Part shown: in pieces, positions 1 to 9,339 of the stretch | How positions within the stretch are numbered: position 1 is the first letter of the stretch | How the letters are laid out: each line of letters opens with the position of its first letter | Assembly: GCA_964384945.1 (NCBI GenBank) | Contig: CAYLMK010000016.1 | Coordinates: forward strand, 55,109 to 119,108 | Source of the DNA: S015-6 sp964384945 | GTDB taxonomy: Bacteria; Desulfobacterota; DSWW01 | Direction: 5' to 3' | Length of the DNA: 64,000 nucleotides | Made by a program: the position numbers and the translations under genes | The notes under the pieces: model-generated | What the model saw: only the letters and a program-made list of their open reading frames with translations | Told to the model about the DNA's origin: nothing | Database searches by the model: none

Positions 1-1
1 C

Positions 2-1216
2 TCGGTCATCCCTTTTCTTTTCCTCCTTTTCTTGATCTGGGGGCTTTTCGCCGGCTCGTCCGACACGCTCTACGGACAGATCGAACCGTTCGCCAGGGAA
101 CTGGTTCCCAACCTCCCCGCGGAGGTCATGGAAGACATCCGGACGGTGGTGGAACACCGCAATGCCCTGGGCGGGGTGGGCATCTTCTTCCTCGTTTGGG
201 TCTTTGATGCGGCCTTTTACTGTCTTGCGCACTCGTTTGATCGTATTTTCGGAAGTGATTGGAAGCGAAGGTATTACCGCATGAAGTTCCTCTCCTTTGC
301 CACGCTGATCCTTGCAGGCGTCGTCCTGAACGCGTCGATTCATCTGACCGTCTTCACCCGTGCGATCCGGGATACAGGGGTTACGGTCCTCGGAGTTCGT
401 CTTTCTCAATACCTGGCCGAGAGTCTCTCCTTCCGGGCGATGAGCTACGCCCTCCTGATCGGGTTCTTCACCGCCATGTTCCTGATCCTGCCTCACCGCA
501 AGATCCGGGTTCGTTTCGCCCTGTCGGGCGGTTTCCTTTGCGCCAATCTCTGGTACCTGGCGAGATTCGCCTTCCGGTGGTACGTGACGAACATCGCCGT
601 CTTCAATGTCGTCTACGGGGCCCTCGGGACCCTGATCGTGCTGGTACTCTGGATCTTCTATTCGGCGAACATCCTGCTGATCAGTGCCGAGTGCGTGGCG
701 GTCATGCAGGACAGGTGGGACGAGAGGGTACGCGAGAGCAAGGCCCAGGCGTGGAGTGCGCGAGGCCCCGGGCTCTTACCTCCCCCCGAAGACCCGTTCC
801 GCGATCCCCAGATGGTTGTCCACCATGAACAGGATGAGAATCCCGACCGCCACAGGGGCAGCGTAGCGGGTGACAACGAGCCAGAGCTCGTAGGTGACCC
901 TGGAAGTTCCCTCTTGGGGAAACTGCCCCTGCCTGACTTCCTGCCGGAGGGACCAGCCGGCAAACAGGGCGATGAAGAGCCCCCCCAGGGGAAGCATGTA
1001 ATTGGTGGCGATGAGGTCGATGGAATCGAGGATCGGCATTCCTCTCCCCTCCTTGTCCTTCAGGAGGGTGACGTTTTCGAGGAGGTTGTACGAGAGTGCG
1101 GAGAAGAGACCGAGCACCCAGATGACCGTCCCCATCACGACGGTGGCGGTCCTTCTCGCCCACTTTCGGTCGTCGATGAAGTAGGCCACAACGACCTCGA
1201 GAAGGCTGATGGCTGA
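2..1216 (+). CDS. YihY/BrkB family inner-membrane protein, 5'-truncated by the window edge, with an abnormal 3' overlap
   Basis: The frame is open from base 2, so the true start lies before the window. The visible part has several long hydrophobic segments (roughly bases 150-220, 280-360, 430-500 and 600-690). Its pattern, ending in NVVYGALGTLIVLVLWIFYS followed by an AECVAV helix, fits the last helices of YihY/BrkB proteins (once called ribonuclease BN, now regarded as membrane proteins of unclear function). Family members normally end 20-80 residues after this helix. Here the frame stays open for about 145 more codons and runs antisense through the 3' end of the convergent symporter gene, giving a charged, Gly/Pro/Glu-rich tail with no membrane character. 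The natural stop was probably lost, or the tail is a by-product of GC-rich antisense sequence. Family is fairly sure; the C-terminus is not. Confidence 0.7.
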   Translation, partial: SVIPFLFLLFLIWGLFAGSSDTLYGQIEPFARELVPNLPAEVMEDIRTVVEHRNALGGVGIFFLVWVFDAAFYCLAHSFDRIFGSDWKRRYYRMKFLSFATLILAGVVLNASIHLTVFTRAIRDTGVTVLGVRLSQYLAESLSFRAMSYALLIGFFTAMFLILPHRKIRVRFALSGGFLCANLWYLARFAFRWYVTNIAVFNVVYGALGTLIVLVLWIFYSANILLISAECVAVMQDRWDERVRESKAQAWSARGPGLLPPPEDPFRDPQMVVHHEQDENPDRHRGSVAGDNEPELVGDPGSSLLGKLPLPDFLPEGPAGKQGDEEPPQGKHVIGGDEVDGIEDRHSSPLLVLQEGDVFEEVVRECGEETEHPDDRPHHDGGGPSRPLSVVDEVGHNDLEKADG

Positions 1217-2224
1217 GGTCAGGGCGGCAAACGAAAGCAGGAGGAAAAAGGCCGTTCCGATGAACCTGCCTGCCGGCATTTTGGAGAATGCGAGGGGAAG
1301 TACGTGAAAGACCAGGCCGGGCCCCGCGGCGGTGGGGTCGAGATCGTACTGGAAAACAATCGTGAAGATGGCGATCGAGGCGAGCAGGGCGATTGCCGTG
1401 TCGAGCAGGGTGACGACGAGCGCTGAGGCGGGGATGCTCTCTCCGTCCCCAAGGTAGGAGCCGTAAGTGATCATCGCGCCCATCCCGAGACTCAGGGTGA
1501 AGAATGCCTGGCCCATGGCCTCGAGCATCGGCCTCGGGGTGTATTCCCCGGCCGCGTTGGTCACCAGCTTGCCCCAGTCCGGGAGGAAGAGGTATTGCAG
1601 ACCTCCGGCCGCGTCGCCGGCCGCCAGCCCGTAAACGACGAGAACCGCCAAGAGCAGGAAAAGCAGGGGCATCAGCACCTCGATCCAGCGCTCGAGCCCC
1701 TCTTTGACGCCGGAAAACACGATGCCCATCGTGGCGGCCATGAAGACCGTGTGCCAGACCGCCTGCTCCCAGGGGTTGGCCAGCATCCGGCCAAAGAGCT
1801 CGCCGATGCGCGCCGGGTCGGCCTCGATGTAGATCCCGGCGGCGCTCTTCGTGAAATAGTCCGTTGTCCAGCCCCCTACGACGGAGTAATAGGACAGGAT
1901 CACGAAGCCGGAGGCAACCCCCAGGAACCCGACGGCGGTCCAGAACCGGTTCCTCCTGCCGAGCAGACGGAAGGCCCCCACCGGGTTTTTTCGGGAAGCC
2001 CGGCCGATGAGGATCTCGGCGATGAGAATGGGGATGCCGATCAGCCCGATGCAGGCCAGGTACATCAGGACGAAGGCCCCGCCCCCGTACTTACCGGCGA
2101 GGTAAGGGAATTTCCAAATGTTGCCCAGGCCGATGGCCGAGCCGGCGGCGGCAAGGATGAACATGAGGCGGCTCGACCACATGCCGCGCTCCGGTCCGTC
2201 CAGTCTGGTGCCCGAATCTGCCAT
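776..2224 (-). CDS. Sodium:neurotransmitter symporter (SNF/NSS) family transporter
   Basis: A protein of about 482 residues in the inner membrane, expected to import an amino acid or related solute with sodium. The N-terminus has the family signature: WSSRLMFILAAAGSAIGLGN followed by IWKFPY and a Gly-rich stretch (KYGGGAFV) that forms the sodium and substrate site in LeuT-type carriers. About 11-12 hydrophobic helices follow, including the PILIAE segment after helix 2. I start at the ATG at 2224 because a near-consensus promoter (TTGACA, 16 bp, TATGAT) lies at 2279-2252, so transcription should begin between 2224 and 2250; the upstream TTG at 2260 would overlap the -10 box. A GGGGG stretch precedes the ATG. 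The substrate cannot be read from sequence. The gene is monocistronic and converges with the YihY-like gene. Confidence 0.88.
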   Translation of the reverse strand: MADSGTRLDGPERGMWSSRLMFILAAAGSAIGLGNIWKFPYLAGKYGGGAFVLMYLACIGLIGIPILIAEILIGRASRKNPVGAFRLLGRRNRFWTAVGFLGVASGFVILSYYSVVGGWTTDYFTKSAAGIYIEADPARIGELFGRMLANPWEQAVWHTVFMAATMGIVFSGVKEGLERWIEVLMPLLFLLLAVLVVYGLAAGDAAGGLQYLFLPDWGKLVTNAAGEYTPRPMLEAMGQAFFTLSLGMGAMITYGSYLGDGESIPASALVVTLLDTAIALLASIAIFTIVFQYDLDPTAAGPGLVFHVLPLAFSKMPAGRFIGTAFFLLLSFAALTSAISLLEVVVAYFIDDRKWARRTATVVMGTVIWVLGLFSALSYNLLENVTLLKDKEGRGMPILDSIDLIATNYMLPLGGLFIALFAGWSLRQEVRQGQFPQEGTSRVTYELWLVVTRYAAPVAVGILILFMVDNHLGIAERVFGGR

Positions 2225-2251
2225 CCTGAGCCCCCGGCGATCCCGGTTGAA

Positions 2252-2279
2252 ATCATACAAGGCCCGGGGAGGATGTCAA
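2252..2279 (-). promoter_or_regulatory. Sigma-70-type promoter of the symporter gene
   Basis: On the minus strand TTGACA (2279-2274) is followed after 16 bp by TATGAT (2257-2252). The -35 box is perfect and the -10 box matches 5 of 6. It lies about 28 bp before the chosen ATG. Confidence 0.65.
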
Positions 2280-2325
2280 CCGTCCAGGCAGGAGCCCCCG
2301 GCGCGTGGAGGCTTCGGGCCCCGCC

Positions 2326-2354
2326 TCGACTGGAAAACACGATCTTGCTATACT
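2326..2354 (+). promoter_or_regulatory. Probable sigma-70 promoter of guaB-guaA
   Basis: TCGACT (2326-2331), a 17 bp spacer and TATACT (2349-2354), each matching 4-5 of 6 consensus bases. It gives a leader of about 95 bases before the guaB start. Divergent from the symporter promoter. Confidence 0.55.
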
Positions 2355-2455
2355 CACCCGCAAGTCGGCCTCCCGCCCTGGATGAGACCGGGGAGGCCAT
2401 GGCTCGCCGCGAGAGTATCCGCCTGCCAAGAGGGCGTGCGAAGGAGGGAAAGCCC

Positions 2456-3922
2456 ATGGAAATCGACCCGAAGGAGATCCCCGAAGCCCTCACCTTTGAC
2501 GACGTGCTTCTGGTGCCGCAGCAGGCCAGCATCCTTCCCCACGAAACCGATCTCCGAACCTTGCTGACCCGGGGCATCGGTCTGAAGATTCCCTTGGTGA
2601 GTGCGGCGATGGACACGGTGACCGAGGCCCGTACGGCGATCACCATGGCGCAGGAGGGCGGAATTGGTGTGATTCACCGGAATCTCAGCCCCGAGCGTCA
2701 GGCCCTTGAGGTGGACAGGGTGAAAAAGTACGAGAGCGGCATGATCGTCAACCCCATTCACATGCACCCGGACCAGATCCTTTCCGAGGCGCGGGAGGTG
2801 ATGACAAGCCGCAACATATCGGGTTTGCCGATCGTAGAGAACAACGCCCTTGTCGGGATTCTCACCAACCGGGATCTTCGGTTCGAAAAACGTCTTCACA
2901 GGAAGATCCGGGAGGTGATGACCAAGGATCTCATCACGGCGCCCGAGGGAACCTCGCTGGAGCAGGCCATCGAGATCCTGCACGAGCATCGGATCGAGAA
3001 GTTGCCCGTGGTGGACGGACAGGGGCGGCTGAAGGGCCTGATCACGATCAAGGACATCGAGAAGGCCCGAAGATACCCGGACGCTTCGAAGGACGGGATG
3101 GGAAGGCTGCTTGTAGGGGCCGCGATCGGCGTTTCGGAAGACAGGGAGGAGAGGGTGCAGAGGCTGCTTCAGGCCGGGGCGGACATCCTCTTCGTCGACA
3201 CGGCCCACGGGCATTCCCTGCGCGTGAAGGAGGCGGTGAGCGACATAAAGAAGAAATTCCCGGAAGCCGTCGTGGTTGCGGGCAACGTGGCGACCGGGGA
3301 AGGCACCGAGTATCTGGCACGGGCGGGCGCAGATGCCGTCAAGGTCGGTGTCGGTCCGGGATCGATCTGCACGACGAGAGTCGTGGCCGGCGTGGGGGTC
3401 CCCCAGTTGACGGCCATCCTGGAGTGCAGCCGCGTCGCGAAAAAGCATGGCATTCCCATCATTGCGGACGGAGGGATCAAGTATTCCGGGGACATCGTAA
3501 AGGCCCTGGCAGCGGGCGCGGCGACGGTGATGATCGGAGGGCTGTTCGCGGGGACGGACGAGAGCCCGGGAGATCTTTTCCTGTACCAGGGCAGAAGCTA
3601 CAAGACGTACCGCGGAATGGGCTCTCTAGAGGCGATGAAGGAAGGGAGTCGGGACCGGTATGCGCAGGACGCCGAGCAGGAAGACAGAAAGCTCGTTCCG
3701 GAGGGGATCGTGGGCAAGGTGCCCTACAAGGGTCCCCTGTCCGACAGCATCTTTCAGCTTATCGGCGGGGTCCGCTCCGGGCTGGGCTATCTCGGGTGCA
3801 GCACCCTGGCCGAGGTCCGGGAAAAGGCCCGTTTCGTGCGCATCACATCCTCCGGACTGAAAGAGAGCCATGTGCACGGCGTGATCATCACCAAGGAAGC
3901 CCCGAACTACCGCCTGGAATGA
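2456..3922 (+). CDS. guaB: Inosine-5'-monophosphate dehydrogenase
   Basis: Oxidises IMP to XMP with NAD+, the committed step of GMP synthesis, in the cytoplasm. The 488-residue length is typical. The N-terminus ALTFDDVLLVPQ is the family hallmark. Two CBS motifs interrupt the TIM barrel around residues 95-210 (IVNPIHMHPDQ; VMTKDLITAPEG). The catalytic loop GVGPGSICTTRVVAG puts the nucleophilic Cys at residue 305, the same number as in E. coli. The GGDGGI-like phosphate site (IIADGGIKYSGD) and the flap near MGSLEAM are present. The start at 2456 is fixed by an AAGGAGGGAA ribosome site six bases upstream; the frame stays open much further upstream, but that part is antisense to the symporter. 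Followed by guaA after 135 bp, so the two are probably co-transcribed. Confidence 0.97.
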   Translation: MEIDPKEIPEALTFDDVLLVPQQASILPHETDLRTLLTRGIGLKIPLVSAAMDTVTEARTAITMAQEGGIGVIHRNLSPERQALEVDRVKKYESGMIVNPIHMHPDQILSEAREVMTSRNISGLPIVENNALVGILTNRDLRFEKRLHRKIREVMTKDLITAPEGTSLEQAIEILHEHRIEKLPVVDGQGRLKGLITIKDIEKARRYPDASKDGMGRLLVGAAIGVSEDREERVQRLLQAGADILFVDTAHGHSLRVKEAVSDIKKKFPEAVVVAGNVATGEGTEYLARAGADAVKVGVGPGSICTTRVVAGVGVPQLTAILECSRVAKKHGIPIIADGGIKYSGDIVKALAAGAATVMIGGLFAGTDESPGDLFLYQGRSYKTYRGMGSLEAMKEGSRDRYAQDAEQEDRKLVPEGIVGKVPYKGPLSDSIFQLIGGVRSGLGYLGCSTLAEVREKARFVRITSSGLKESHVHGVIITKEAPNYRLE

Positions 3923-4057
3923 GTTTGCATCGGACCCCGTGCGGCTTCAAGGTCGCGTTCCCGGCGGCTTCACCCCGTCGGGCGCCTTGCCCGGACCGCC
4001 TCCCCGCAAGCCCGGCAGAGAATCCACCCGCGGGTGCGGGCCCGCAATGAGGAAAAA

Positions 4058-5620
4058 ATGACCAACAGGGAGCGACTGAAGGGATCCATCCTCATCCTGG
4101 ACTTCGGATCCCAGTACACGCAGTTGATCGCCCGGCGGGTTCGTGAGCACCACGTCTACTGCGAGATTTACCCCTTTGACCTCCGCCCGGCAGAGATTCG
4201 GCGTCTGGCGCCTTCCGGGATCATCCTGTCCGGGGGGCCTGCGAGCATTTATGACGAGGGGGCCCCCCAGGGGGATTCGGCCCTGCTCCAGGGGGAGTGG
4301 CCTGTGCTGGGCATTTGCTACGGCATGCACTGGATCGCACAGGCGTCCGGCGGGCGGGTTGCCCGAGGGGAAACGCGGGAATACGGCGGGGCCGAGATCG
4401 CCGTGGAGGAAGAAGGGGATCTGTTTGCCGGGCTGACGCAGGGGGCCGGGCGGATCCATGTCTGGATGAGCCACGGCGACCGGATCGAGCGATTGCCCAA
4501 GGGATTCCGGTGCGTGGCGAAGAGCACGGGAGCCCCGGTCGCCGCCTTCCATGATTCCCGAAAGAAGGTCTTCGGCGTCCAGTTCCATCCGGAGGTCCAC
4601 CACACCCCCGCAGGCCGGGAGATCCTGAAGAATTTCTTGTTCCGTGTGTGCGGGTGTGAAGCGTCCTGGACGATGCATTCCTTCATCGATCAGACCGTCC
4701 GGTCCCTGAGGTCCCGCGTCAAGGACGGCAAGGTGATCTGTGCGTTGAGCGGAGGGGTGGACTCCTCGGTTGTCGCCGTTCTGCTTCACACGGCGATCGG
4801 GGACAGGCTGCGCTGCATCTTCGTGAACAACGGACTGTTGCGCGACAAGGAGCCCGAGCGTGTCCGGGAGGTCTTTGAAGGGCATTTCAAGATACCGCTC
4901 CTGTATGTAGAGGCGGCGGATCGGTTTCTCCGGAAGCTCAAGGGGGTGGAGAACCCGGAGAAAAAGCGACGCATCATCGGCAGGGAATTCATACAGGTAT
5001 TCGAAGAGAAGGCCTTGCAAGAAAGGGGCGCCCGGTTCCTGGCCCAGGGAACCCTCTACCCGGACGTCATCGAGAGCACATCGGTCAAAGGGCCTTCCGC
5101 CGTCATCAAGACCCACCACAACGTGGGCGGGCTTCCGAAGAAGATGCACCTCAAGCTCATCGAACCCCTGAGGGAGCTCTTCAAGGACGAGGTTCGGCTC
5201 GTGGGAAGGACGCTGGGACTGCCCGACGAGATCGTCTTTCGTCAACCCTTCCCCGGCCCGGGTCTGGCGGTCCGAGTTTTGGGAGAGGTCACCCGAGAGA
5301 GGCTCCGGATCCTTCGGGAGGCGGATCGCATCGTCGAGGCGGAGGTGATCCGCGCAGGCATGTACGAATCGATCTGGCAGTCCTTCGCGGTACTGCTTCC
5401 CGTCCGCACGGTGGGGGTCATGGGAGACGAAAGGACCTACGAGCAGGTCATCGCCCTGCGGGCGGTCCAGAGCCAAGACGGCATGACGGCCGATTGGGTG
5501 CGTCTGCCCTACGATCTTCTGGCAGCGGTCTCGAGCCGCATCATCAACGAAGTGAAGGGCGTCAACCGGGTTGTGTACGACATTTCCTCGAAGCCGCCGA
5601 GCACGATCGAGTGGGAGTGA
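4058..5620 (+). CDS. guaA: GMP synthase (glutamine-hydrolysing)
   Basis: Converts XMP to GMP using ATP and glutamine nitrogen. The 520-residue protein has an N-terminal class I glutamine amidotransferase domain with nucleophile Cys87 in LGICYGMHW and the His/Glu pair in VQFHPEV. The ATP-pyrophosphatase domain has the P-loop LSGGVDSSVVAVL near residue 230. The C-terminal dimerisation domain ends in the conserved KPPSTIEWE. The ATG at 4058 is preceded by TGAGGA at good spacing; a GTG at 4034 is also in frame but has no ribosome site. It sits directly downstream of guaB, giving the XMP-to-GMP pair as one unit. Confidence 0.97.
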   Translation: MTNRERLKGSILILDFGSQYTQLIARRVREHHVYCEIYPFDLRPAEIRRLAPSGIILSGGPASIYDEGAPQGDSALLQGEWPVLGICYGMHWIAQASGGRVARGETREYGGAEIAVEEEGDLFAGLTQGAGRIHVWMSHGDRIERLPKGFRCVAKSTGAPVAAFHDSRKKVFGVQFHPEVHHTPAGREILKNFLFRVCGCEASWTMHSFIDQTVRSLRSRVKDGKVICALSGGVDSSVVAVLLHTAIGDRLRCIFVNNGLLRDKEPERVREVFEGHFKIPLLYVEAADRFLRKLKGVENPEKKRRIIGREFIQVFEEKALQERGARFLAQGTLYPDVIESTSVKGPSAVIKTHHNVGGLPKKMHLKLIEPLRELFKDEVRLVGRTLGLPDEIVFRQPFPGPGLAVRVLGEVTRERLRILREADRIVEAEVIRAGMYESIWQSFAVLLPVRTVGVMGDERTYEQVIALRAVQSQDGMTADWVRLPYDLLAAVSSRIINEVKGVNRVVYDISSKPPSTIEWE

Positions 5621-5733
5621 GAAAAGGGGGGAACTTCCCCAATCGGCAGACATCCCGCCGGGAGGATGCGGTCAAGGCCCGAACCCGGATGCCTGGCACC
5701 GAATCGGCAACCCGCTTCGGGGACGGATGAAAC

Positions 5734-8700
5734 ATGCCCAAGAAGGACTTCGTTCACCTGCACCTTCACACCGAATACAGCCTCCTGGACGGTTCCATAC
5801 GGATCGGGACCTTGTGTGACCGGCTCCGTGAGCTGGGCATGCCGGCGGCTGCCATGACCGATCATGGAAACATGTTCGGAGCCGTCGACTTCTACCGGCA
5901 GGTCGATGGGGCCGGGATCAAGCCGATCCTGGGCTGCGAAGTGTATGTCGCGCCCGGAAGCCGGTATGAACGATCCGCCCAGGGAATCAGTGAGGCATCC
6001 CATCATCTCATTCTGCTCGTGGAAAACGAAACCGGATACCGCAACCTCTGCAAGTTGGTCAGCGCCGGTTTTCTGGAAGGTTTCTACTATCGGCCGCGGG
6101 TGGACAAGGAACTGTTGCGGGCCCACCATCAGGGGCTGATCGCCTTGAGCGCTTGTCTGGCCGGAGAGATCCCCACCCTCCTCCAGCAGAATGCCATGGA
6201 TCAGGCCCGGCAGGTGGCGGCCGGGTACCGGGAGATCTTCGACGACGGAAGATTCTACCTGGAACTTCAGGACAACGGGATTCCGGAACAGAGAAAGGTG
6301 AATGAGGCGCTCCTTTCTCTGTCCGAATCCCTTTCCATTCCGCTGGTTGCCACGAACGATTGCCATTACCTTCTGCGGGAAGACGCCCGCGCCCACGACG
6401 TGCTTCTGTGTATCCAGACGAACCGGTTGCTCGCCGACGGTGACAGGCTGCGCTTTCAGACGGATGCGTTCTACGTCAAGTCTCCGGAAGAGATGTGGGA
6501 AGCCTTCGGGCATGTCCCGCAAGCCCTGAAGAGCACGATGGCCGTTGCGGAGAGGTGTACCTTCCGCATGGATTTCGGGGGGTATCATTACCCGCACTTC
6601 GAAATACCGGCCGGGCAAACGCTTGACAGTTACCTGGCCCAGAGGGCCCTGGAAGGCTTGGAAAGGCGTTACGAGGAAAAGGCCCGGCGCGAGGAAAGGC
6701 CGCTTTCGGAAGAGAGGAGACGCGAATACCAGGCCCGCCTGGACGAGGAAATAGAGATCATCCGGAGGATGGGCTACGCGGGCTATTTCCTCATTGTCTA
6801 CGATTTCATCCGCTATGCAAAGGCCCGAGGGATTCCCGTGGGGCCGGGCCGCGGGAGCGCTGCGGGCAGCCTGGTCGCCTATGCCCTGGGCATCACGAAC
6901 ATCGATCCTCTTGCCTACAACCTCCTCTTCGAGCGTTTCCTGAACCCCGAGCGGATCAGCATGCCGGATATCGACGTCGACTTCTGTGAAAACCGTCGTG
7001 AGGAAGTGATCCAGTACGTGGTGGACAAATACGGCGGTGAGAAGAACGTTGCCCGGATCATCACCTTTGGAACGATGAAGGCGAAGGCCGCGGTTCGGGA
7101 TGTGGGGCGGGTGATGGGGATGCCTTACGGAGAGGTCGACCGGCTGGCCAAGATGATCCCCGAAGGCCCGAACGTGAGCCTCCGGGCGGCCCTGGACACC
7201 GAGCCCGGCCTGCAGGAGGTGATGGAGAAGGACCCGAAGGTGGCCGACCTGTTCGCGACCGCCCTGAAACTCGAGGGATTGGTGCGTCATGCCTCCACAC
7301 ACGCCGCCGGCATCGTCATCTCCAGCCAGTCCCTCGAGGACATCGCCCCGCTCTACAAAGACCAGAAGACCGAGGTCGTCTCCACGCAGTTCTCGATGAA
7401 GCCTCTCGAAAAGCTCGGGCTGATCAAGTTCGACTTTCTGGGCTTGAAGACCCTGACCGTCCTCCATCAGGCCGTGGAGTTGATCGAGGAGAGCCGGGGT
7501 GTGCGAATCGACATGGATGCACTGCCTCTGAACGATGCGGAAACCTACCGACTGCTCGCCCGGGGAGATACGGACGGCATCTTCCAGCTCGAGGGGGCGG
7601 GGATCCGGGATCTGCTCACGAGGCTGAAGCCGGAGAATTTCGAGGAGATCATTGCCGTGGTGGCCTTGTACAGACCTGGTCCCCTGAACAGCGGCATGGT
7701 GGCCGACTACATCAAGAGAAAGCACGGCAAGGCCAAGATCAAGTATCCCCATCCGGCGCTCCAGGAAACCCTCAAGGAGACCTACGGCGTGATCGTCTAC
7801 CAGGAGCAGGTCATGGAAATCGCCACGCGGGTGGCCGGTTTCTCGATGGGGGAAGCGGATACGTTGCGAAGGGCCATGTCCAAGAAGGACATGGCCGAAA
7901 TGAATCGACACCGGGACGCCTTCCTTGCGGGGGCCAAGCGGAAGAAGATCGGACAGGACAAGGCGGACGAGATCTTTCACCTGATCCGGCAGTTCGCCGA
8001 GTACGGGTTCAACAAATCCCACAGCGCGGCCTATGCGATGGTTGCCTATCAGACCGCCTACATGAAGGCCCACTATCCCACGGAGTACATGGCCGCCCTG
8101 CTGACGTCCGAGAAAGACCGCACCGACAAGCTGATCCGTTATGTTCACTACTGCCAGGAATCGAATATCCCGGTGGATCCCCCGGACGTGAACGAAGGCG
8201 CCCTGAACTTCACGGTCTGTTCGAATCGTATCCGGTTCGGCCTGGGGGCGGTGAAGAACATAGGAGAAGGGGCCGTGGAGTCGATTCTGGCCGCCCGGGA
8301 GGCCGGGGGCCCCTTTGCTTCTTTTTTCGACTTCTGCTGTCGGATAGATCCCAAGAAGGTGCACCGAAGGGTGGTGGAATCCCTGATCAAGGCGGGTGCC
8401 TTTGACTCCCTCGCGAACGGACGCAGGGCCGCCTTGCTCTGCGCCGCAGGAGAAACCATCGAGAGGGCGGGCAGGATGCAGGCAGAGAAGCAGTCCAAGC
8501 AGGCCAGCCTGTTCGAACTCGGCATGGCGGATCAGGCGTCGCCGCTCCGGCAGGACGCCTTTTCCCCTCCCGATGTCGAGGAGTGGCCTTTGTCCGTACG
8601 CTTGGGAAACGAGAAGGAGGCCCTTGGGTTTTACCTGACCGGCCACCCCTTGAAGCAATACGAAGCGGAACTGGGCCGAGCCGGTGTCGTCGCAACCCGG

Positions 8701-9288
8701 GATCTTCCCGGCCTCGGCGATGGGAGCGAGGTTTCCGTGGGCGGGTTTGTCGCTTCCCGCAGGGAGACGCAGACCAAGAAGGGTGACCGTATGGCCTTTC
8801 TCACCCTTGAGGACGTCCAGGGGAGGGTGGATGTGATCGTCTTCCCGGATGTGTATCGGGAGTGCGGGCTTTTCCTCCACGATGAGGACCCCATCATCGT
8901 GCGGGGCAGGCTCGAGCTCTCCGACCTTTCCCTGGAGGCGGAAGGGGAAGAGGAGGATGAGCCGGAGAGAAGGAGGGGGGAGGGCAGGAAGAGGTCGGCG
9001 AAGATCCTCGCATCGAAGATCATGCCCCTGCGTGAACTCCGCTTCGCACAGAAGTCGAGCGTGCACATTGTCGTCGATGCAAGGGAGGCCACACGGGAGA
9101 GGCTGGAGGAGTTGCGGGATATTCTTCTGGACTTCCGGGGGCCGTGCCCGGCCTATCTGCATCTGACGGAGCCGAGTCGAAGAGAGACCATCCTGGAGAT
9201 GTCGAAGGATTTTTCCGTGAGGCCCTGCGCGGAATTGGCCGAAAGGGTGGATGGGTTGTTTGGCGGATCCGTTGTGCATATGACATAA
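5734..9288 (+). CDS. dnaE: DNA polymerase III alpha subunit
   Basis: Catalytic subunit of the replicative polymerase. At 1184 residues it is the usual DnaE1 length. The PHP domain opens the protein (HLHLHTEYSLLDG, then MTDHGNMFG and GCEVYVAPG). The polymerase palm carries PDIDVDF with catalytic Asp412 and Asp414, and Asp567 in KFDFLGL is the third acidic residue. The fingers motif GPGRGSAAGSLVAY is intact. An OB-fold domain near residues 1000-1060 (VGGFVASRRETQTKKGDRMA) is followed by an acidic linker rich in Glu/Arg at about 1070-1085. No 3'-5' exonuclease domain is fused, so this is not PolC. A weak GGGGA ribosome site precedes the ATG. The 113 bp gap from guaA allows either read-through or its own promoter. 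Confidence 0.97.
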   Translation: MPKKDFVHLHLHTEYSLLDGSIRIGTLCDRLRELGMPAAAMTDHGNMFGAVDFYRQVDGAGIKPILGCEVYVAPGSRYERSAQGISEASHHLILLVENETGYRNLCKLVSAGFLEGFYYRPRVDKELLRAHHQGLIALSACLAGEIPTLLQQNAMDQARQVAAGYREIFDDGRFYLELQDNGIPEQRKVNEALLSLSESLSIPLVATNDCHYLLREDARAHDVLLCIQTNRLLADGDRLRFQTDAFYVKSPEEMWEAFGHVPQALKSTMAVAERCTFRMDFGGYHYPHFEIPAGQTLDSYLAQRALEGLERRYEEKARREERPLSEERRREYQARLDEEIEIIRRMGYAGYFLIVYDFIRYAKARGIPVGPGRGSAAGSLVAYALGITNIDPLAYNLLFERFLNPERISMPDIDVDFCENRREEVIQYVVDKYGGEKNVARIITFGTMKAKAAVRDVGRVMGMPYGEVDRLAKMIPEGPNVSLRAALDTEPGLQEVMEKDPKVADLFATALKLEGLVRHASTHAAGIVISSQSLEDIAPLYKDQKTEVVSTQFSMKPLEKLGLIKFDFLGLKTLTVLHQAVELIEESRGVRIDMDALPLNDAETYRLLARGDTDGIFQLEGAGIRDLLTRLKPENFEEIIAVVALYRPGPLNSGMVADYIKRKHGKAKIKYPHPALQETLKETYGVIVYQEQVMEIATRVAGFSMGEADTLRRAMSKKDMAEMNRHRDAFLAGAKRKKIGQDKADEIFHLIRQFAEYGFNKSHSAAYAMVAYQTAYMKAHYPTEYMAALLTSEKDRTDKLIRYVHYCQESNIPVDPPDVNEGALNFTVCSNRIRFGLGAVKNIGEGAVESILAAREAGGPFASFFDFCCRIDPKKVHRRVVESLIKAGAFDSLANGRRAALLCAAGETIERAGRMQAEKQSKQASLFELGMADQASPLRQDAFSPPDVEEWPLSVRLGNEKEALGFYLTGHPLKQYEAELGRAGVVATRDLPGLGDGSEVSVGGFVASRRETQTKKGDRMAFLTLEDVQGRVDVIVFPDVYRECGLFLHDEDPIIVRGRLELSDLSLEAEGEEEDEPERRRGEGRKRSAKILASKIMPLRELRFAQKSSVHIVVDAREATRERLEELRDILLDFRGPCPAYLHLTEPSRRETILEMSKDFSVRPCAELAERVDGLFGGSVVHMT

Positions 9289-9339
9289 TGCAGAATCCGA
9301 AACAGGCGAAAAGAGTTCGAGAACTCCGTGCGTAAGACG

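Noticed and set aside
5628..5642. Small GGGGAA/TTCCCC hairpin between guaA and dnaE
   Set aside because: Six-base stem with a one-base loop and no T-run; not convincing as terminator.
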